Of a stretch of 64,000 bases of DNA, positions 54,577 to 63,825 are shown piece by piece; positions within the stretch are counted from its first letter, which is position 1, and every line of letters begins with the position of its first letter. Below the pieces are notes generated by a model that worked only from the letters and a program-made list of their open reading frames with translations, did no database searches and was not told the DNA's origin. Location of the stretch: positions 1 through 64,000 of the forward strand of contig NZ_SMFP01000012.1 in NCBI RefSeq assembly GCF_004348975.1, in the 5' to 3' direction. Origin of the DNA: Antarcticimicrobium sediminis (GTDB taxonomy: Bacteria; Pseudomonadota; Alphaproteobacteria; Rhodobacterales; Rhodobacteraceae). Made by a program: the position numbers and the translations under genes.

Positions 54577-55577
54577 TTACGGTCCTCTGCCAAGGGGGCG
54601 GATACGGCGCGCGCCGGTGCGGGCGTGGCGGGCTTTCCAAATGAATAGGTGAACAGGTCGCGCAGAAAATGCTCAGGATCGGTCTGTGGTTTACGCTCAA
54701 GAAACCGACGCAGCAGCCAGATCGCCTGACCGGCAGCCCGGGCAAGCGTGGCGACGGCGGCATAGGCATGTCCGTGGTTCTTGGTGAAATAGTGTCGCCG
54801 CGATTCGAACCAATAGCCCGGCGTGCGGGTCCAGCGTTTCATCCCGGTCGAGGCCGAGCCCAGATGTGTCACCCGGCTTTGCGGCAGATACCAGCACGAC
54901 CAGCCTTCCCGCGCGGCCCGCAGACACAGGTCGGTCTCTTCGAAATAAAGAAAGAATGTTTCGTCGAAACCGCCGATCTGCTCGATCATCTGGGCGCGCA
55001 GCATCAGGCTGGCGCCGGCGGTCCAGTCGACCTGCGTCTCGCCCTTTGGCTGGGGCAGGGGCACGACGGCGTGTTTCAATGCGCGCGAGATCAGGCCGGT
55101 GCGCGCCGCCGTCTCGAATTCCCCGGCAATCGAGGGAAAGCGAAAGGCGGTGCAGTGCGGCTTGGCGTCCTCGCCCTCGACATGGCTGCCAGCCAGCCCG
55201 GCAGTGGGGTGGGCGATCAGGAAATCGCGCAGATGCCGGATCGCCCCCGGTTCGGGGAAGGCGTCGGAGTTCAGCAGATAGTAAAACGCCGGTGTCCCGC
55301 CGGATGAGAGCCCCGCGCGCATCCCGAAATTCATCCCGGCGCCGAACCCGCCATTGCGCCCGGCGCTGATCACGCGCAGCCGGTTGCCTGCGGTCCAGCC
55401 CCGCGACGTGGCCGCCTGTGACATCTGGGCAAAGGAGCCGTCGCCGGAGTCATTGTCGACGATCACGACTTCGCCGGGAATCCCCTCCATCGCCGTCAAG
55501 GCGGCGGCGGCGGCCTTCAGCGTCAACTCGGGCGTGCGGTAGTTCAGGATCACGCATAGAACTGTTGGTTGGCTCAT
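54573..55577 (-). CDS. Glycosyltransferase family 2 (rhamnosyltransferase-like, GT-A)
   Basis: 334-residue GT-A enzyme: LCVILNYRTPELTLKAAAAA, VVIVDNDSGDGSF, SAGRNGGFGAGMNFGMRAGL, YYLLNSDAFPEPGAIRHL with the DxD-like NSDA, and GGFDETFFLYFEETDLCLRA with the ED motif. It belongs to the WcaA/rhamnosyltransferase group common in exopolysaccharide loci. The start at 55577 lies four bases after the PKS stop, and its stop overlaps the NRPS ATG, so it is translated with both. It may glycosylate the NRPS-PKS product, or simply be a polysaccharide enzyme carried in the same transcript. Confidence 0.9.
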   Translation of the reverse strand: MSQPTVLCVILNYRTPELTLKAAAAALTAMEGIPGEVVIVDNDSGDGSFAQMSQAATSRGWTAGNRLRVISAGRNGGFGAGMNFGMRAGLSSGGTPAFYYLLNSDAFPEPGAIRHLRDFLIAHPTAGLAGSHVEGEDAKPHCTAFRFPSIAGEFETAARTGLISRALKHAVVPLPQPKGETQVDWTAGASLMLRAQMIEQIGGFDETFFLYFEETDLCLRAAREGWSCWYLPQSRVTHLGSASTGMKRWTRTPGYWFESRRHYFTKNHGHAYAAVATLARAAGQAIWLLRRFLERKPQTDPEHFLRDLFTYSFGKPATPAPARAVSAPLAEDRK

Positions 55578-55581
55578 CGCA

Positions 55582-58500
55582 TCACTCCGCCGCTTCGATC
55601 CAATCCGACGGAGCGTCTCCGTCGGCGGTATTTCCGGTCTCGGCCCGGTCAAGCACGCGCGCCAACCGTTCGGACAACACGTTGACGTTGGGCACCAGCA
55701 CCATGCTGTCGTGATCGCCGGGCACTTCGATCACCTTCATGCGTGGGGCCCAGCGGGTCCAGTCGTTGTCGGGATAGACATATTCCTTGGCCGCGCTCAC
55801 CCAGCGCCCGCCCGAGACCTGCCAATGGCGATCCAGTGGCGGGCGGAACAGCACCAGCGGCCCGGACCATTGTTCCAGCTCATAGGCGTTCACCGCCTCA
55901 AGAAAGGCGGCCTCGATCTTGGCGTTGTCGAAGGCGGTTGCCGCATCGAAGGCCGCCGGGGCGCGGCGTTTCTCGCGTTCCCATCGGACCCGGTTTCCGG
56001 CCCATTCGCGCAGGTATCCCGGCCCTTTTCGGCGCAGTTCCTGCAGTTTTATCAGGGCCTTGTCATGGCGCGAAAGGGGCGGGCGCACCGGCAGCGGCGT
56101 GTCGAGCAGGACCAGCATCGCCACCTGTTCGCCAGCGGCTTGCAACTGTCGGGCCATTTCATAGGCGGTGATGCCACCGCCCGAGAACCCGCCCAGCAGA
56201 TAGGGCCCCTCGGGCTGCACTTGACGCAGTTCGGCGATATAATCGGCGGCGGCTTCTTCCATCCGCCGGTGTGGCGCGTCACTGCCGATCAGCCCGCGCG
56301 CCTGCAGGCCATAGACCGGCCGGTCGCGCCCCAGCATCAGCGCCAGATGGCGCAGGTTCAGCACATTGCCGAACATGCCAGCGACAAGGAAAAAGGGTGC
56401 GCGCGCGCCGCTGTTGCCCTTGTACAGGGGCACCAGATGGGTGAACTCCGGGGTGTCGGCGGGGGGCGCATCGGCAGTCGGGTCAGCCTCTCCGGCCCCT
56501 GTCTGGCCGGTTCGGCGCTGGACAAGATCTGCCAGCGCGGCCACGCTGGGGGCCTCGAACAGGGTCGAGAGCGGGAACTCCACATTGTAAAGCCGGCTGA
56601 TGCGTGAGAACAGCCGCACCGCGATCAGAGAATGCCCGCCCAGATCAAAGAAACTGTCCTGTGCGCCCACCCGCGCGACCCCGAGCAGGGATTCAAACAG
56701 CTCGGCGAGGGTCTTTTCGACCCCGGTTTCCGGCGCGACATAGGCGGTGTCGAGATCGGGGCGATCAAAGCTTTGTGCCTCGTCCAAGGGGGCGGCGGCG
56801 GCGGTATGATCTGCCTGCGCGATCAACGCCGGCAGATCGAGCGAGCTGATCACCACCTGTCCCAGCCCCAGCCCCAGCGCGCGGGTCAGCGCCTCGGGGC
56901 CCTGCTCGGGGCGGATGCCTTGGGTGATGTTGTGCCGCAACCTCTGTTCGTCGGGCGAAAGCGGGGTCTCGCTGGCGCGTGCCGCAAGCCCCAGTGCCGC
57001 CGCATCGGCATCGGCCCGGTCGGGCTGGCCAAGGTCTAGCGCGGCGCTGGTGCGCTTCATTTCGAAGCCTTCGACCTCGACACAGACGCGGCCTTCGCCG
57101 TCGCAGAGCGTGACGTCGAAATTGACAAAGCCCTCGGCAGGACGGGCCCCCGGCGACAGGCGGACCCAGCTGTGGATCTTGCCCGGCAGCGGCGCCAGCA
57201 CCCGGACCGCACGATAGGACACCGGCACCCAGAGCGCGCTGCCGTCATAGCCCGGCGCCAACCCGATCGCCCAGCCGGTGGCAATGTCGAGCAATCCCGG
57301 ATGCAACCGGAAGCCCTGCGCCAGATCGCCATAGGCGTCCTGCGGCAGGCTCAGTGTTGCCACCCCCTCGCCGTCGCCAAGCGCCATGCGGCGCAGTACA
57401 TGCCAGCGCGGACCAAAGCGCAGATGCGCCTCTTGCGGGCTGTGCAGCCGGTTGCCCGGCGCGGCGGTCTCGACCTGCGGACAGCGGGCTTTGATGGCGG
57501 CAAGATCCAGCGACGTTGCGACCATGTCGGGGCGTGGCAGCAGCCGCGCCTGTGCATTCAGGGCAAAGCCCTGCGTTTCATCGTGCCCCAGCGCCGAATG
57601 CACGGTGAAATTCAGCGCGCCGCCCTCGGGCTCCAACCTAATCACCGCCCGGCGTGGCGCGTCGTCACCCACCTGCAAGGGGCGAAGGAAATAGAGATCG
57701 CGGATTTCATAGGGGTAATCGCCCCCCTGCGCCGCCATCGCCTCGGCTGCCAGTTCCAGATAGCCGGTGCCGGGCATCAGCGCCGCGCCCGAGGCCAGCC
57801 GGTGCTGATCGAACACCCAGCGCGCCTGCGCATCGTAATCGGCCACGAAAAGCTGGTTTCCGGCGGTATCGAATCCGGTTTCGTCCAGTAGCGGCTGCTC
57901 GATCGGGTGCCGCTTCGTGGGTTTGCCCGCGTTTTCGCGCGCCGCCATTGCTTCGGCGGCCATGCCGACCTCGGCCCAGACGCCCCAGTCCACCGCCATC
58001 ACGCGGGTGGCGCCGTGCTTCCGCCCGGCGGCAAAGGCATTGAGGTATTCGTTGGCCGCGATATAGTCGATCTGCCCCGCTGGCCGCGTCGCGGTCGAGG
58101 AGGAGGAGAACAGCACCATCAGCTCCAACATCCCATCGGGAAACAGCTGATCCAGCACCCGCAGCCCGGTGATCTTGGGGGCAAACACCTGCGCCACGCC
58201 CATCTCGGTCTTGGTCAGGATCGGGCCGTCGTCGATATGGCCCGCGGCATGGATCACCCCGGTGATCGCGCCAAAGCGCTCCTCGGCGGTGCTGACGGCG
58301 GCGCGCATTCGGGTGATGTTGCCGACATCGGCGGCAATCGCCATCACCGCACCTTTGCCCAAGGCCTCAAGATCCTGCAGCGCGCACAGGCGTTGTGCGA
58401 TCCGGTCGGCGGGGCTGTGCGCGGCAAGATAGGCGTCTCGCGCGTTGGGCGCGGGCAGTGCATCGCGCGACAGCAGGATCACATTGGCCCCGTGCTCGCG

Positions 58501-61500
58501 CATCAAGGCGCCCGCCAGCGTCAGGCCGATGCCGCCGAAGCCGCCGGTGATCAGATAGGTGCCGCCGGTCTTCCAGATCGGGGTTTGCGGTGCCTCCAGC
58601 GCCACCGGGCGCCAGCTGCGGACAAAGCGTTTGCCATCGCGTCGTGCCACGGTCTCGCCGTCGGGGTCTGAGCCGGGCTCTGCAAAAAGCTCTTCCAGCA
58701 CGTCCGGGACAAGCGCGGCAAGCGGGTCGTGGGGCGCGTCCCTTCGCAGGCGGGACAGGAGCCCGCCCTCGGCCCGTTCCGGCAGGCGCAGATCGACGGT
58801 CGAGCAGGTCACACCGGGCAGTTCACGCGGCAGCACGCCCGCCGGGCCGGAAATCAGCGCCTTTTCGGGATAGGGCAGCCCTTCGTCGCGCAGCTGTGCC
58901 GCGCCACTGGTAAAGACGACCAGATGCACCGGGGTTTCCAACTCTGCCGCGCCCAAGGCCTGGCCAAGATACATCAGGCTGAAAAAGCCCTGTTCCAGAA
59001 TGCGGTCATAGAACGAACTGCCGGGGCGAAAGCTTTCTTCGCCCGTCACCAGCCAGAAATGCCCGATCCGGGTTGGCGTGCGCCCGGCCTCGGCCAGATC
59101 GACGAGCAGGCTGTCATAGCCAAAGCGCCCCTGTTCCGGAGGCAGGAGATAGTGATCCTCGGCCAGTTTCGCGTAAGAATCGCCGGGGCTGACCCGGGTC
59201 ACGCTGTGGCCCGCCTGTTGCAGCTGCACCGCGATCCGCGCCGCCAGCCCCTCGCCATCCTCGAACAGCAGCCAGTTTTGCGGCTCTGCCGTGTCCAACT
59301 CGGTTTCGACGTCGATCTCGCAGGCCGCCGGGCGCGGCCGCCATGCCGGGCGATAGCCCCAGCGCGTCATGTCCTCGATCCGGGTCAGCGCGGTCTGCAC
59401 CGTTTGCGCCACCGGCGGCGTGCCCGGTTCGATGAAATAGCGGCTGGACTGGAACGCATAGGTGGGCAGGGGCAGCCGGTGGCGTTTCGCCTCGCCCCAA
59501 ATCTGTTGCCAGTCGGCCTCGACCCCGCAGGCCCAGAGCCGCCCGATCACGCCGAGAAAATAGGAATCGTCTGCGATCTCCTGCTCCGGGTGGCGCAGCG
59601 ACGACAGCACCTGACCCGGCGCGACACCGTCCGACATCTGTGCCAGCGAACTCAGCGCCTTGCCCGGCCCGACCTCAAGGAACACCCGTTTGCGCCCCTC
59701 CGACAGGGTCGCGACACAATCGGCGAACCGCACCGTGTTGCGCAGCTGTTCGACCCAATAGTCGGGGTCGCAGGCCTGTTCCGCGCTCAGCATCTGGCCT
59801 GTCCGGTTCGACATCACCGGCAGGGTCGGCGCGGCGAGCGGGATGGTTGACAGAAACGCCCGGAACTCTGCCAGGATCGGGTCGAGCATGCGGGAATGCG
59901 CGGCGATATCAATCGGTACGCGCTGGTAGTCGATCTCGCGCGCCGACAGCTCTTCGGACAGTTGGTCCAGCGCTGCCTGCGGCCCGGACACGGCGCACAG
60001 GCGCGGTGCGTTCACGCTGGCGATATCCAGATCCTCGCCCAGCAGCGCGCGCAGATCTTCCTCGGGCAGTTGCACGCTCAACATGCCGCCCGCCGGGACG
60101 GTATCGAACAAGCGCCCGCGCAGCAGCACCAGATCAATGCAATCCTCGAACCGCATCACGCCAGCGAGGCAGGCGGCGGTATTCTCGCCCATGGAATGGC
60201 CCAACAGCGCGGCGGGGCGCACGCCCCAGCTGATCCACAGCTGGGCCAGTGCATATTCCACGATCATGATCAGCGGCAATTGTACTGAGGGCTGCGTCAA
60301 CTTGCGGTCGGCCTGTTCCCGCGACGCCTCGTCCTCGGGCAGCCAGAGCGCGCGCAGATCGTACTCCAGCTGCGGCTCCAGATGATCAAGCCCGCGATCC
60401 ATCCAATCGGCGAAAACCGGTTCGGTTTCATAAAGGTCGCGCGCCATGCCGGCATATTGTGCGCCACCACCGGGGAACATGAACACGGTTTCGGGCGCAT
60501 CGCCAAGCCGGTCGTGGGTAAAGACCCGGCGCGGATCGCCGTCCTCCAGCAGCGCGGCGGCCTCTTGCGCGGTTTCGGCCACCAGCACCCGGCGTTTGTC
60601 AAAGCCGCGTCGCCCCTGTTTCAGGGTAAAGGCCACATCCGCCAGCGGTTGCTCCGGGTGGGCGCGCAGATGGGCGGCCAGCGCGGCGGCATTGGCGTCC
60701 AGCGCCGCCCGGGTCCGCCCCGACAGGCACAGGATGTGAACCGGAAATTCGCTCTCGTCCGAGGGCACGCGCTCGGGCGCCTGCTCAAGGATCACATGGG
60801 CATTGGTGCCCCCGACCCCCAGCGCGTTGATCCCGGCCCGGCGCGGTCCCTTGTGCGAGGTCCAACCGGTGAGCCTGTTGTTCACAAGGAACGGGGAATG
60901 GGCGAAATCAATTGCCGGGTTGGGGGCCTCATAGCCCAACGAGGGCGGGATTTCCCCGTGTTTCAGCGCCAGCGTGGTCTTGACCAGCCCGGCGACCCCG
61001 GCGGCCGCGTCCAGATGGCCGATATTGGTCTTGACCGAGCCCAGCCGGCAAAAGCCGGTTTCGCCGGTTTGTTTGCGATAGGCATCGGTCAGGGCAGACA
61101 CCTCGATCGGGTCGCCCAGATAGGTGCCGGTGCCGTGGCATTCGACATAGTCGATGGTCTCGGCAGGCACCCCGGCAGCCTTCAGCGCCAGCGAGATCGC
61201 CTGCGCCTGACCATCCACCGAAGGCGCCAGATACCCCGCTTTTGCCGCGCCGTCATTGTTGACCGCGCTGCCCTTGATCACCGCCCAGATGTGATCGCCA
61301 TCGGCCAGCGCATCCTCGAGCCGGCGCAACGCCACCACGCCCGCGCCTGAGCCGAACACCGTGCCCTGCGCCCGATGGTCAAAGGCGTGACAGTGGCCGT
61401 CAGGCGACAGGATTTCGTTTTCCTTGTAAAGATAGCCGCGCCCCTGCGGCAGTTCGATCGTGACCCCGCCCGCCAAGGCCATGCCGCAGTCACCATCGCG

Positions 61501-62094
61501 CAGCGCCTTGCAGGCATAGTGCACGGCAACCAGCGAGGTGGAGCAGGCGGTTTGCAGGTTGATCGACGGCCCGGTCAGGTTGAACACATGGCTGACCCGG
61601 GTGGACAGGAAATCCTTGTCGTTGCCGGTATGGCGCAGCAGGAACATGCCCACATCCTCGACCAGACCGGGGTTGGAGCAGATGTTGAAATAGAAATAGC
61701 TGCCCATGCCACAGCCGGCAAAGACACCGACCGGGGCGCTCAGGGTCTCGGGCGGGTGGCCGGCATCCTCCATCGCCTCCCATGCAACCTCAAGAAACTT
61801 GCGGTGCTGGGGGTCAAGGATCGCCGCCTCTTTCGGGGAAAAGCCAAAGAAATCGGGATCGAACTGGGCGAAGTCGTCCAAAGGCGCGGCTGCGGGCACA
61901 TAGTTGGGATCGGCCATCAACTCGGGGCGCTCGCCATTGGCCAACAGCTCTTCCTCGCTGAGGCGGCGAATCGATTCCGTTCCGGTGCGCAGATTGTCCC
62001 AGAATGCCGAGGTAGAGTTCGCCCCCGGCATGCGCACCGACATCCCGACGATGGCAATATCTCTGGTTGTGCTGTTTTTTGTGTGCGACGTCAT
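55582..62094 (-). CDS. Type I modular PKS: KS-AT-KR-DH-ACP-TE
   Basis: 2170 residues, one complete module. KS (about 10-440): Cys184 in QTACSTSLVAVHYA, His near 318 in ECHGTGTYLGDP and near 360 in KTNIGHLDAAAG. AT (about 525-850): Ser near 634 in GHSMGENTAA; the specificity loop reads IAAHSRMLD, not a clear malonyl or methylmalonyl type. KR: TYLITGGFGGIG (about 1184) and a Tyr near 1344 in DYIAANEYLNAF. DH (about 1425-1720): QHRLASGAALMPGTGYLEL (His near 1432). ACP Ser near 1822 in LGGHSLIAV. TE: GGFSGGG (Ser near 1968) and a late His in PGDHDSMV (about 2129). There is no ER. DH follows KR, the reverse of the usual order. It probably extends the NRPS-bound unit once and releases it. Confidence 0.93.
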   Translation of the reverse strand: MTSHTKNSTTRDIAIVGMSVRMPGANSTSAFWDNLRTGTESIRRLSEEELLANGERPELMADPNYVPAAAPLDDFAQFDPDFFGFSPKEAAILDPQHRKFLEVAWEAMEDAGHPPETLSAPVGVFAGCGMGSYFYFNICSNPGLVEDVGMFLLRHTGNDKDFLSTRVSHVFNLTGPSINLQTACSTSLVAVHYACKALRDGDCGMALAGGVTIELPQGRGYLYKENEILSPDGHCHAFDHRAQGTVFGSGAGVVALRRLEDALADGDHIWAVIKGSAVNNDGAAKAGYLAPSVDGQAQAISLALKAAGVPAETIDYVECHGTGTYLGDPIEVSALTDAYRKQTGETGFCRLGSVKTNIGHLDAAAGVAGLVKTTLALKHGEIPPSLGYEAPNPAIDFAHSPFLVNNRLTGWTSHKGPRRAGINALGVGGTNAHVILEQAPERVPSDESEFPVHILCLSGRTRAALDANAAALAAHLRAHPEQPLADVAFTLKQGRRGFDKRRVLVAETAQEAAALLEDGDPRRVFTHDRLGDAPETVFMFPGGGAQYAGMARDLYETEPVFADWMDRGLDHLEPQLEYDLRALWLPEDEASREQADRKLTQPSVQLPLIMIVEYALAQLWISWGVRPAALLGHSMGENTAACLAGVMRFEDCIDLVLLRGRLFDTVPAGGMLSVQLPEEDLRALLGEDLDIASVNAPRLCAVSGPQAALDQLSEELSAREIDYQRVPIDIAAHSRMLDPILAEFRAFLSTIPLAAPTLPVMSNRTGQMLSAEQACDPDYWVEQLRNTVRFADCVATLSEGRKRVFLEVGPGKALSSLAQMSDGVAPGQVLSSLRHPEQEIADDSYFLGVIGRLWACGVEADWQQIWGEAKRHRLPLPTYAFQSSRYFIEPGTPPVAQTVQTALTRIEDMTRWGYRPAWRPRPAACEIDVETELDTAEPQNWLLFEDGEGLAARIAVQLQQAGHSVTRVSPGDSYAKLAEDHYLLPPEQGRFGYDSLLVDLAEAGRTPTRIGHFWLVTGEESFRPGSSFYDRILEQGFFSLMYLGQALGAAELETPVHLVVFTSGAAQLRDEGLPYPEKALISGPAGVLPRELPGVTCSTVDLRLPERAEGGLLSRLRRDAPHDPLAALVPDVLEELFAEPGSDPDGETVARRDGKRFVRSWRPVALEAPQTPIWKTGGTYLITGGFGGIGLTLAGALMREHGANVILLSRDALPAPNARDAYLAAHSPADRIAQRLCALQDLEALGKGAVMAIAADVGNITRMRAAVSTAEERFGAITGVIHAAGHIDDGPILTKTEMGVAQVFAPKITGLRVLDQLFPDGMLELMVLFSSSSTATRPAGQIDYIAANEYLNAFAAGRKHGATRVMAVDWGVWAEVGMAAEAMAARENAGKPTKRHPIEQPLLDETGFDTAGNQLFVADYDAQARWVFDQHRLASGAALMPGTGYLELAAEAMAAQGGDYPYEIRDLYFLRPLQVGDDAPRRAVIRLEPEGGALNFTVHSALGHDETQGFALNAQARLLPRPDMVATSLDLAAIKARCPQVETAAPGNRLHSPQEAHLRFGPRWHVLRRMALGDGEGVATLSLPQDAYGDLAQGFRLHPGLLDIATGWAIGLAPGYDGSALWVPVSYRAVRVLAPLPGKIHSWVRLSPGARPAEGFVNFDVTLCDGEGRVCVEVEGFEMKRTSAALDLGQPDRADADAAALGLAARASETPLSPDEQRLRHNITQGIRPEQGPEALTRALGLGLGQVVISSLDLPALIAQADHTAAAAPLDEAQSFDRPDLDTAYVAPETGVEKTLAELFESLLGVARVGAQDSFFDLGGHSLIAVRLFSRISRLYNVEFPLSTLFEAPSVAALADLVQRRTGQTGAGEADPTADAPPADTPEFTHLVPLYKGNSGARAPFFLVAGMFGNVLNLRHLALMLGRDRPVYGLQARGLIGSDAPHRRMEEAAADYIAELRQVQPEGPYLLGGFSGGGITAYEMARQLQAAGEQVAMLVLLDTPLPVRPPLSRHDKALIKLQELRRKGPGYLREWAGNRVRWEREKRRAPAAFDAATAFDNAKIEAAFLEAVNAYELEQWSGPLVLFRPPLDRHWQVSGGRWVSAAKEYVYPDNDWTRWAPRMKVIEVPGDHDSMVLVPNVNVLSERLARVLDRAETGNTADGDAPSDWIEAAE

Positions 62095-62367
62095 ATCCCG
62101 ACCACTCGATCAAAACCCATTTACTCTGGCGTGCCGTCCAAGCCCCTGATCCTTAAGCCCCTGTTCCCAAGGGGGGGATGGTTGGCGGGCAGAGCCTGCA
62201 CTTCAGGAAGACTGCACCACCGGCTGCCGGTGCCGACCGCGAAACGCTCGACACATTCAACTCTTTAAATTCAATACACTACTTTGCGCATGGTTGCATT
62301 GATCAGGGCCCAATCGGGCTTGGATAAGGACAGATTGTGGCGATTTCGGCCCAAGCCTGTCTTGCCC
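62095..62367. other. Probable promoter region of the PKS-NRPS operon
   Basis: 273 bases between the PKS start and the downstream end of the polymerase gene. GC content drops at about 62255-62285 (TTTAAATTCAATACACTACT), suggesting a promoter reading into the PKS on the minus strand. No clear -35/-10 pair or operator is seen. Confidence 0.35.
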
Positions 62368-63825
62368 CTATATCGTCGTGCGTGGCGTTTTGGCGTTGCG
62401 TCGGCGTCCGATCACCGGCCCTTTTCCGAACAGGGGGCCGGGCCCGGTGCTGCCGAACCGGGGCTTGCGCCCAAGTGTCTCAGCGTAGCCCAACAGCGCC
62501 CCGGTGCACAGCCAGGTCAGCGGGATCAACGTTGCGTTCAGCAACATGTCGATCATGTTCACCGCCAGAATGACCGCGACCGTATTGGCATAGGGTGAAA
62601 ACCGCTCCGGCAGACTTTTGCGCGTGGACCACCAGAGCAACAACAAAGGCAGCGCCAGCAGCCCCATTTCGGCAATATAGCCGATCCAGCCATAGACCCC
62701 GAACACGATGATCCAGCGCCCGTCGGGGACGGTCAGGATCTTTCCGGAATTGGGATCGAACAGCAGATTGCGGCCCCAGCCGGCCCAGCCGAACCAGGGT
62801 TTTTCCTGGGCGCGGTCCAGCAGGATCTGTTCATTGTTGAACCGATAGGCCAGCGACGATGCCCGGTCCGGGTCGATGGCCGAGGCCTGTTCGAGGATCG
62901 TATCGAGCGGGATCATCCCGGTGTTGCGCAGGATCGGGTAGGTGATCGCGACCAGCGCAAGCAGCGCGGTCAGGCGCAACTGGGTCCGGGCATCGGACAG
63001 CACGATGACCGGCAGGAATGCGATGGCATAAAGCTGTGTGGCCAAGCTTTTGCACAGGTACAACACCCCGACAAGATAGACCGTCGCGAGGATCAGCCTG
63101 ACCAGGTCGGCGTTGCTGGCGCGCCGCGCCAGCGCGGCGGTGGACAGCAGCGCGCTCAGCACGAACAGCGCCAGCCACAGGGCATGGGGCAGGAAGACGA
63201 TGGGTCGGAACCCGCCCCCGCGCATCATCTGCTCGAAATCGTGCTGAAAGAACCCGTAGATCCAGATATTGAGCTGCGGGCTGAGCCTAACCTCAAGCAG
63301 GGCCGGGATTGAATAGATCAGCCCGCCCAGCATCAGGGCCCGCAAAATCTCGCGCTGGCCGGTCTCGGAGGCTAGCAATTGCCGTCCCAAAAAGAACGGC
63401 AACAGCACGATGATCTTGTCGACCGCGACCGAGAGCAGATCATGTATCGTGGCGCCCGCGATGGTAAGCCCGTGCGCCGACGTGCCGGGGTCGGAATAGG
63501 TCACCGGTTCGCCATTGCTCAGAACGGTTGGAATGACGCCCAGCAGGAACAGCAGCACCAAGGCGCGCGCGGCCCCGGACTCGGGCCAGAACGACACCTT
63601 GCGGCGCAGCATCAGGACCACGAACAGAAAGGCGCAGATATTGGGCAATGAGGTTTTGTCCATCGCCGGGACCAGTGGAAAGTCAAAGGCCGCCTTGGGC
63701 GGCAGCAGCAGATAGCCGCCCAGAATGCACCAAATCAGGGCGCGTTCCAGCGGCAGGCGCTTGAACAGGACAAGGCAGACAAATGGCCATGTCAGCAGCA
63801 TGAGCGAGGCAAAGGTATTGGGCAT
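62368..63825 (-). CDS. O-antigen polymerase/ligase-like membrane protein (Wzy/WaaL-type)
   Basis: 485 residues with about 11-12 hydrophobic segments and one large loop (about 290-385: TGMIPLDTILEQASAIDPDR, EQILLDRAQEKPWFGWAGWG, ILTVPDGRWIIVFGVYGWIG). The loop's RAQEKPWFGWGWG-like motif is typical of O-antigen ligase/polymerase proteins ('a.e.p.fGwG'). It would polymerise or attach the exported repeat units. I start at the ATG at 63825 (MPNTFASL), next to the first membrane segment; an ATG at 63849 is possible and neither has a good ribosome-binding site. The 175 bases after it show no feature. Confidence 0.85.
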   Translation of the reverse strand: MPNTFASLMLLTWPFVCLVLFKRLPLERALIWCILGGYLLLPPKAAFDFPLVPAMDKTSLPNICAFLFVVLMLRRKVSFWPESGAARALVLLFLLGVIPTVLSNGEPVTYSDPGTSAHGLTIAGATIHDLLSVAVDKIIVLLPFFLGRQLLASETGQREILRALMLGGLIYSIPALLEVRLSPQLNIWIYGFFQHDFEQMMRGGGFRPIVFLPHALWLALFVLSALLSTAALARRASNADLVRLILATVYLVGVLYLCKSLATQLYAIAFLPVIVLSDARTQLRLTALLALVAITYPILRNTGMIPLDTILEQASAIDPDRASSLAYRFNNEQILLDRAQEKPWFGWAGWGRNLLFDPNSGKILTVPDGRWIIVFGVYGWIGYIAEMGLLALPLLLLWWSTRKSLPERFSPYANTVAVILAVNMIDMLLNATLIPLTWLCTGALLGYAETLGRKPRFGSTGPGPLFGKGPVIGRRRNAKTPRTTI

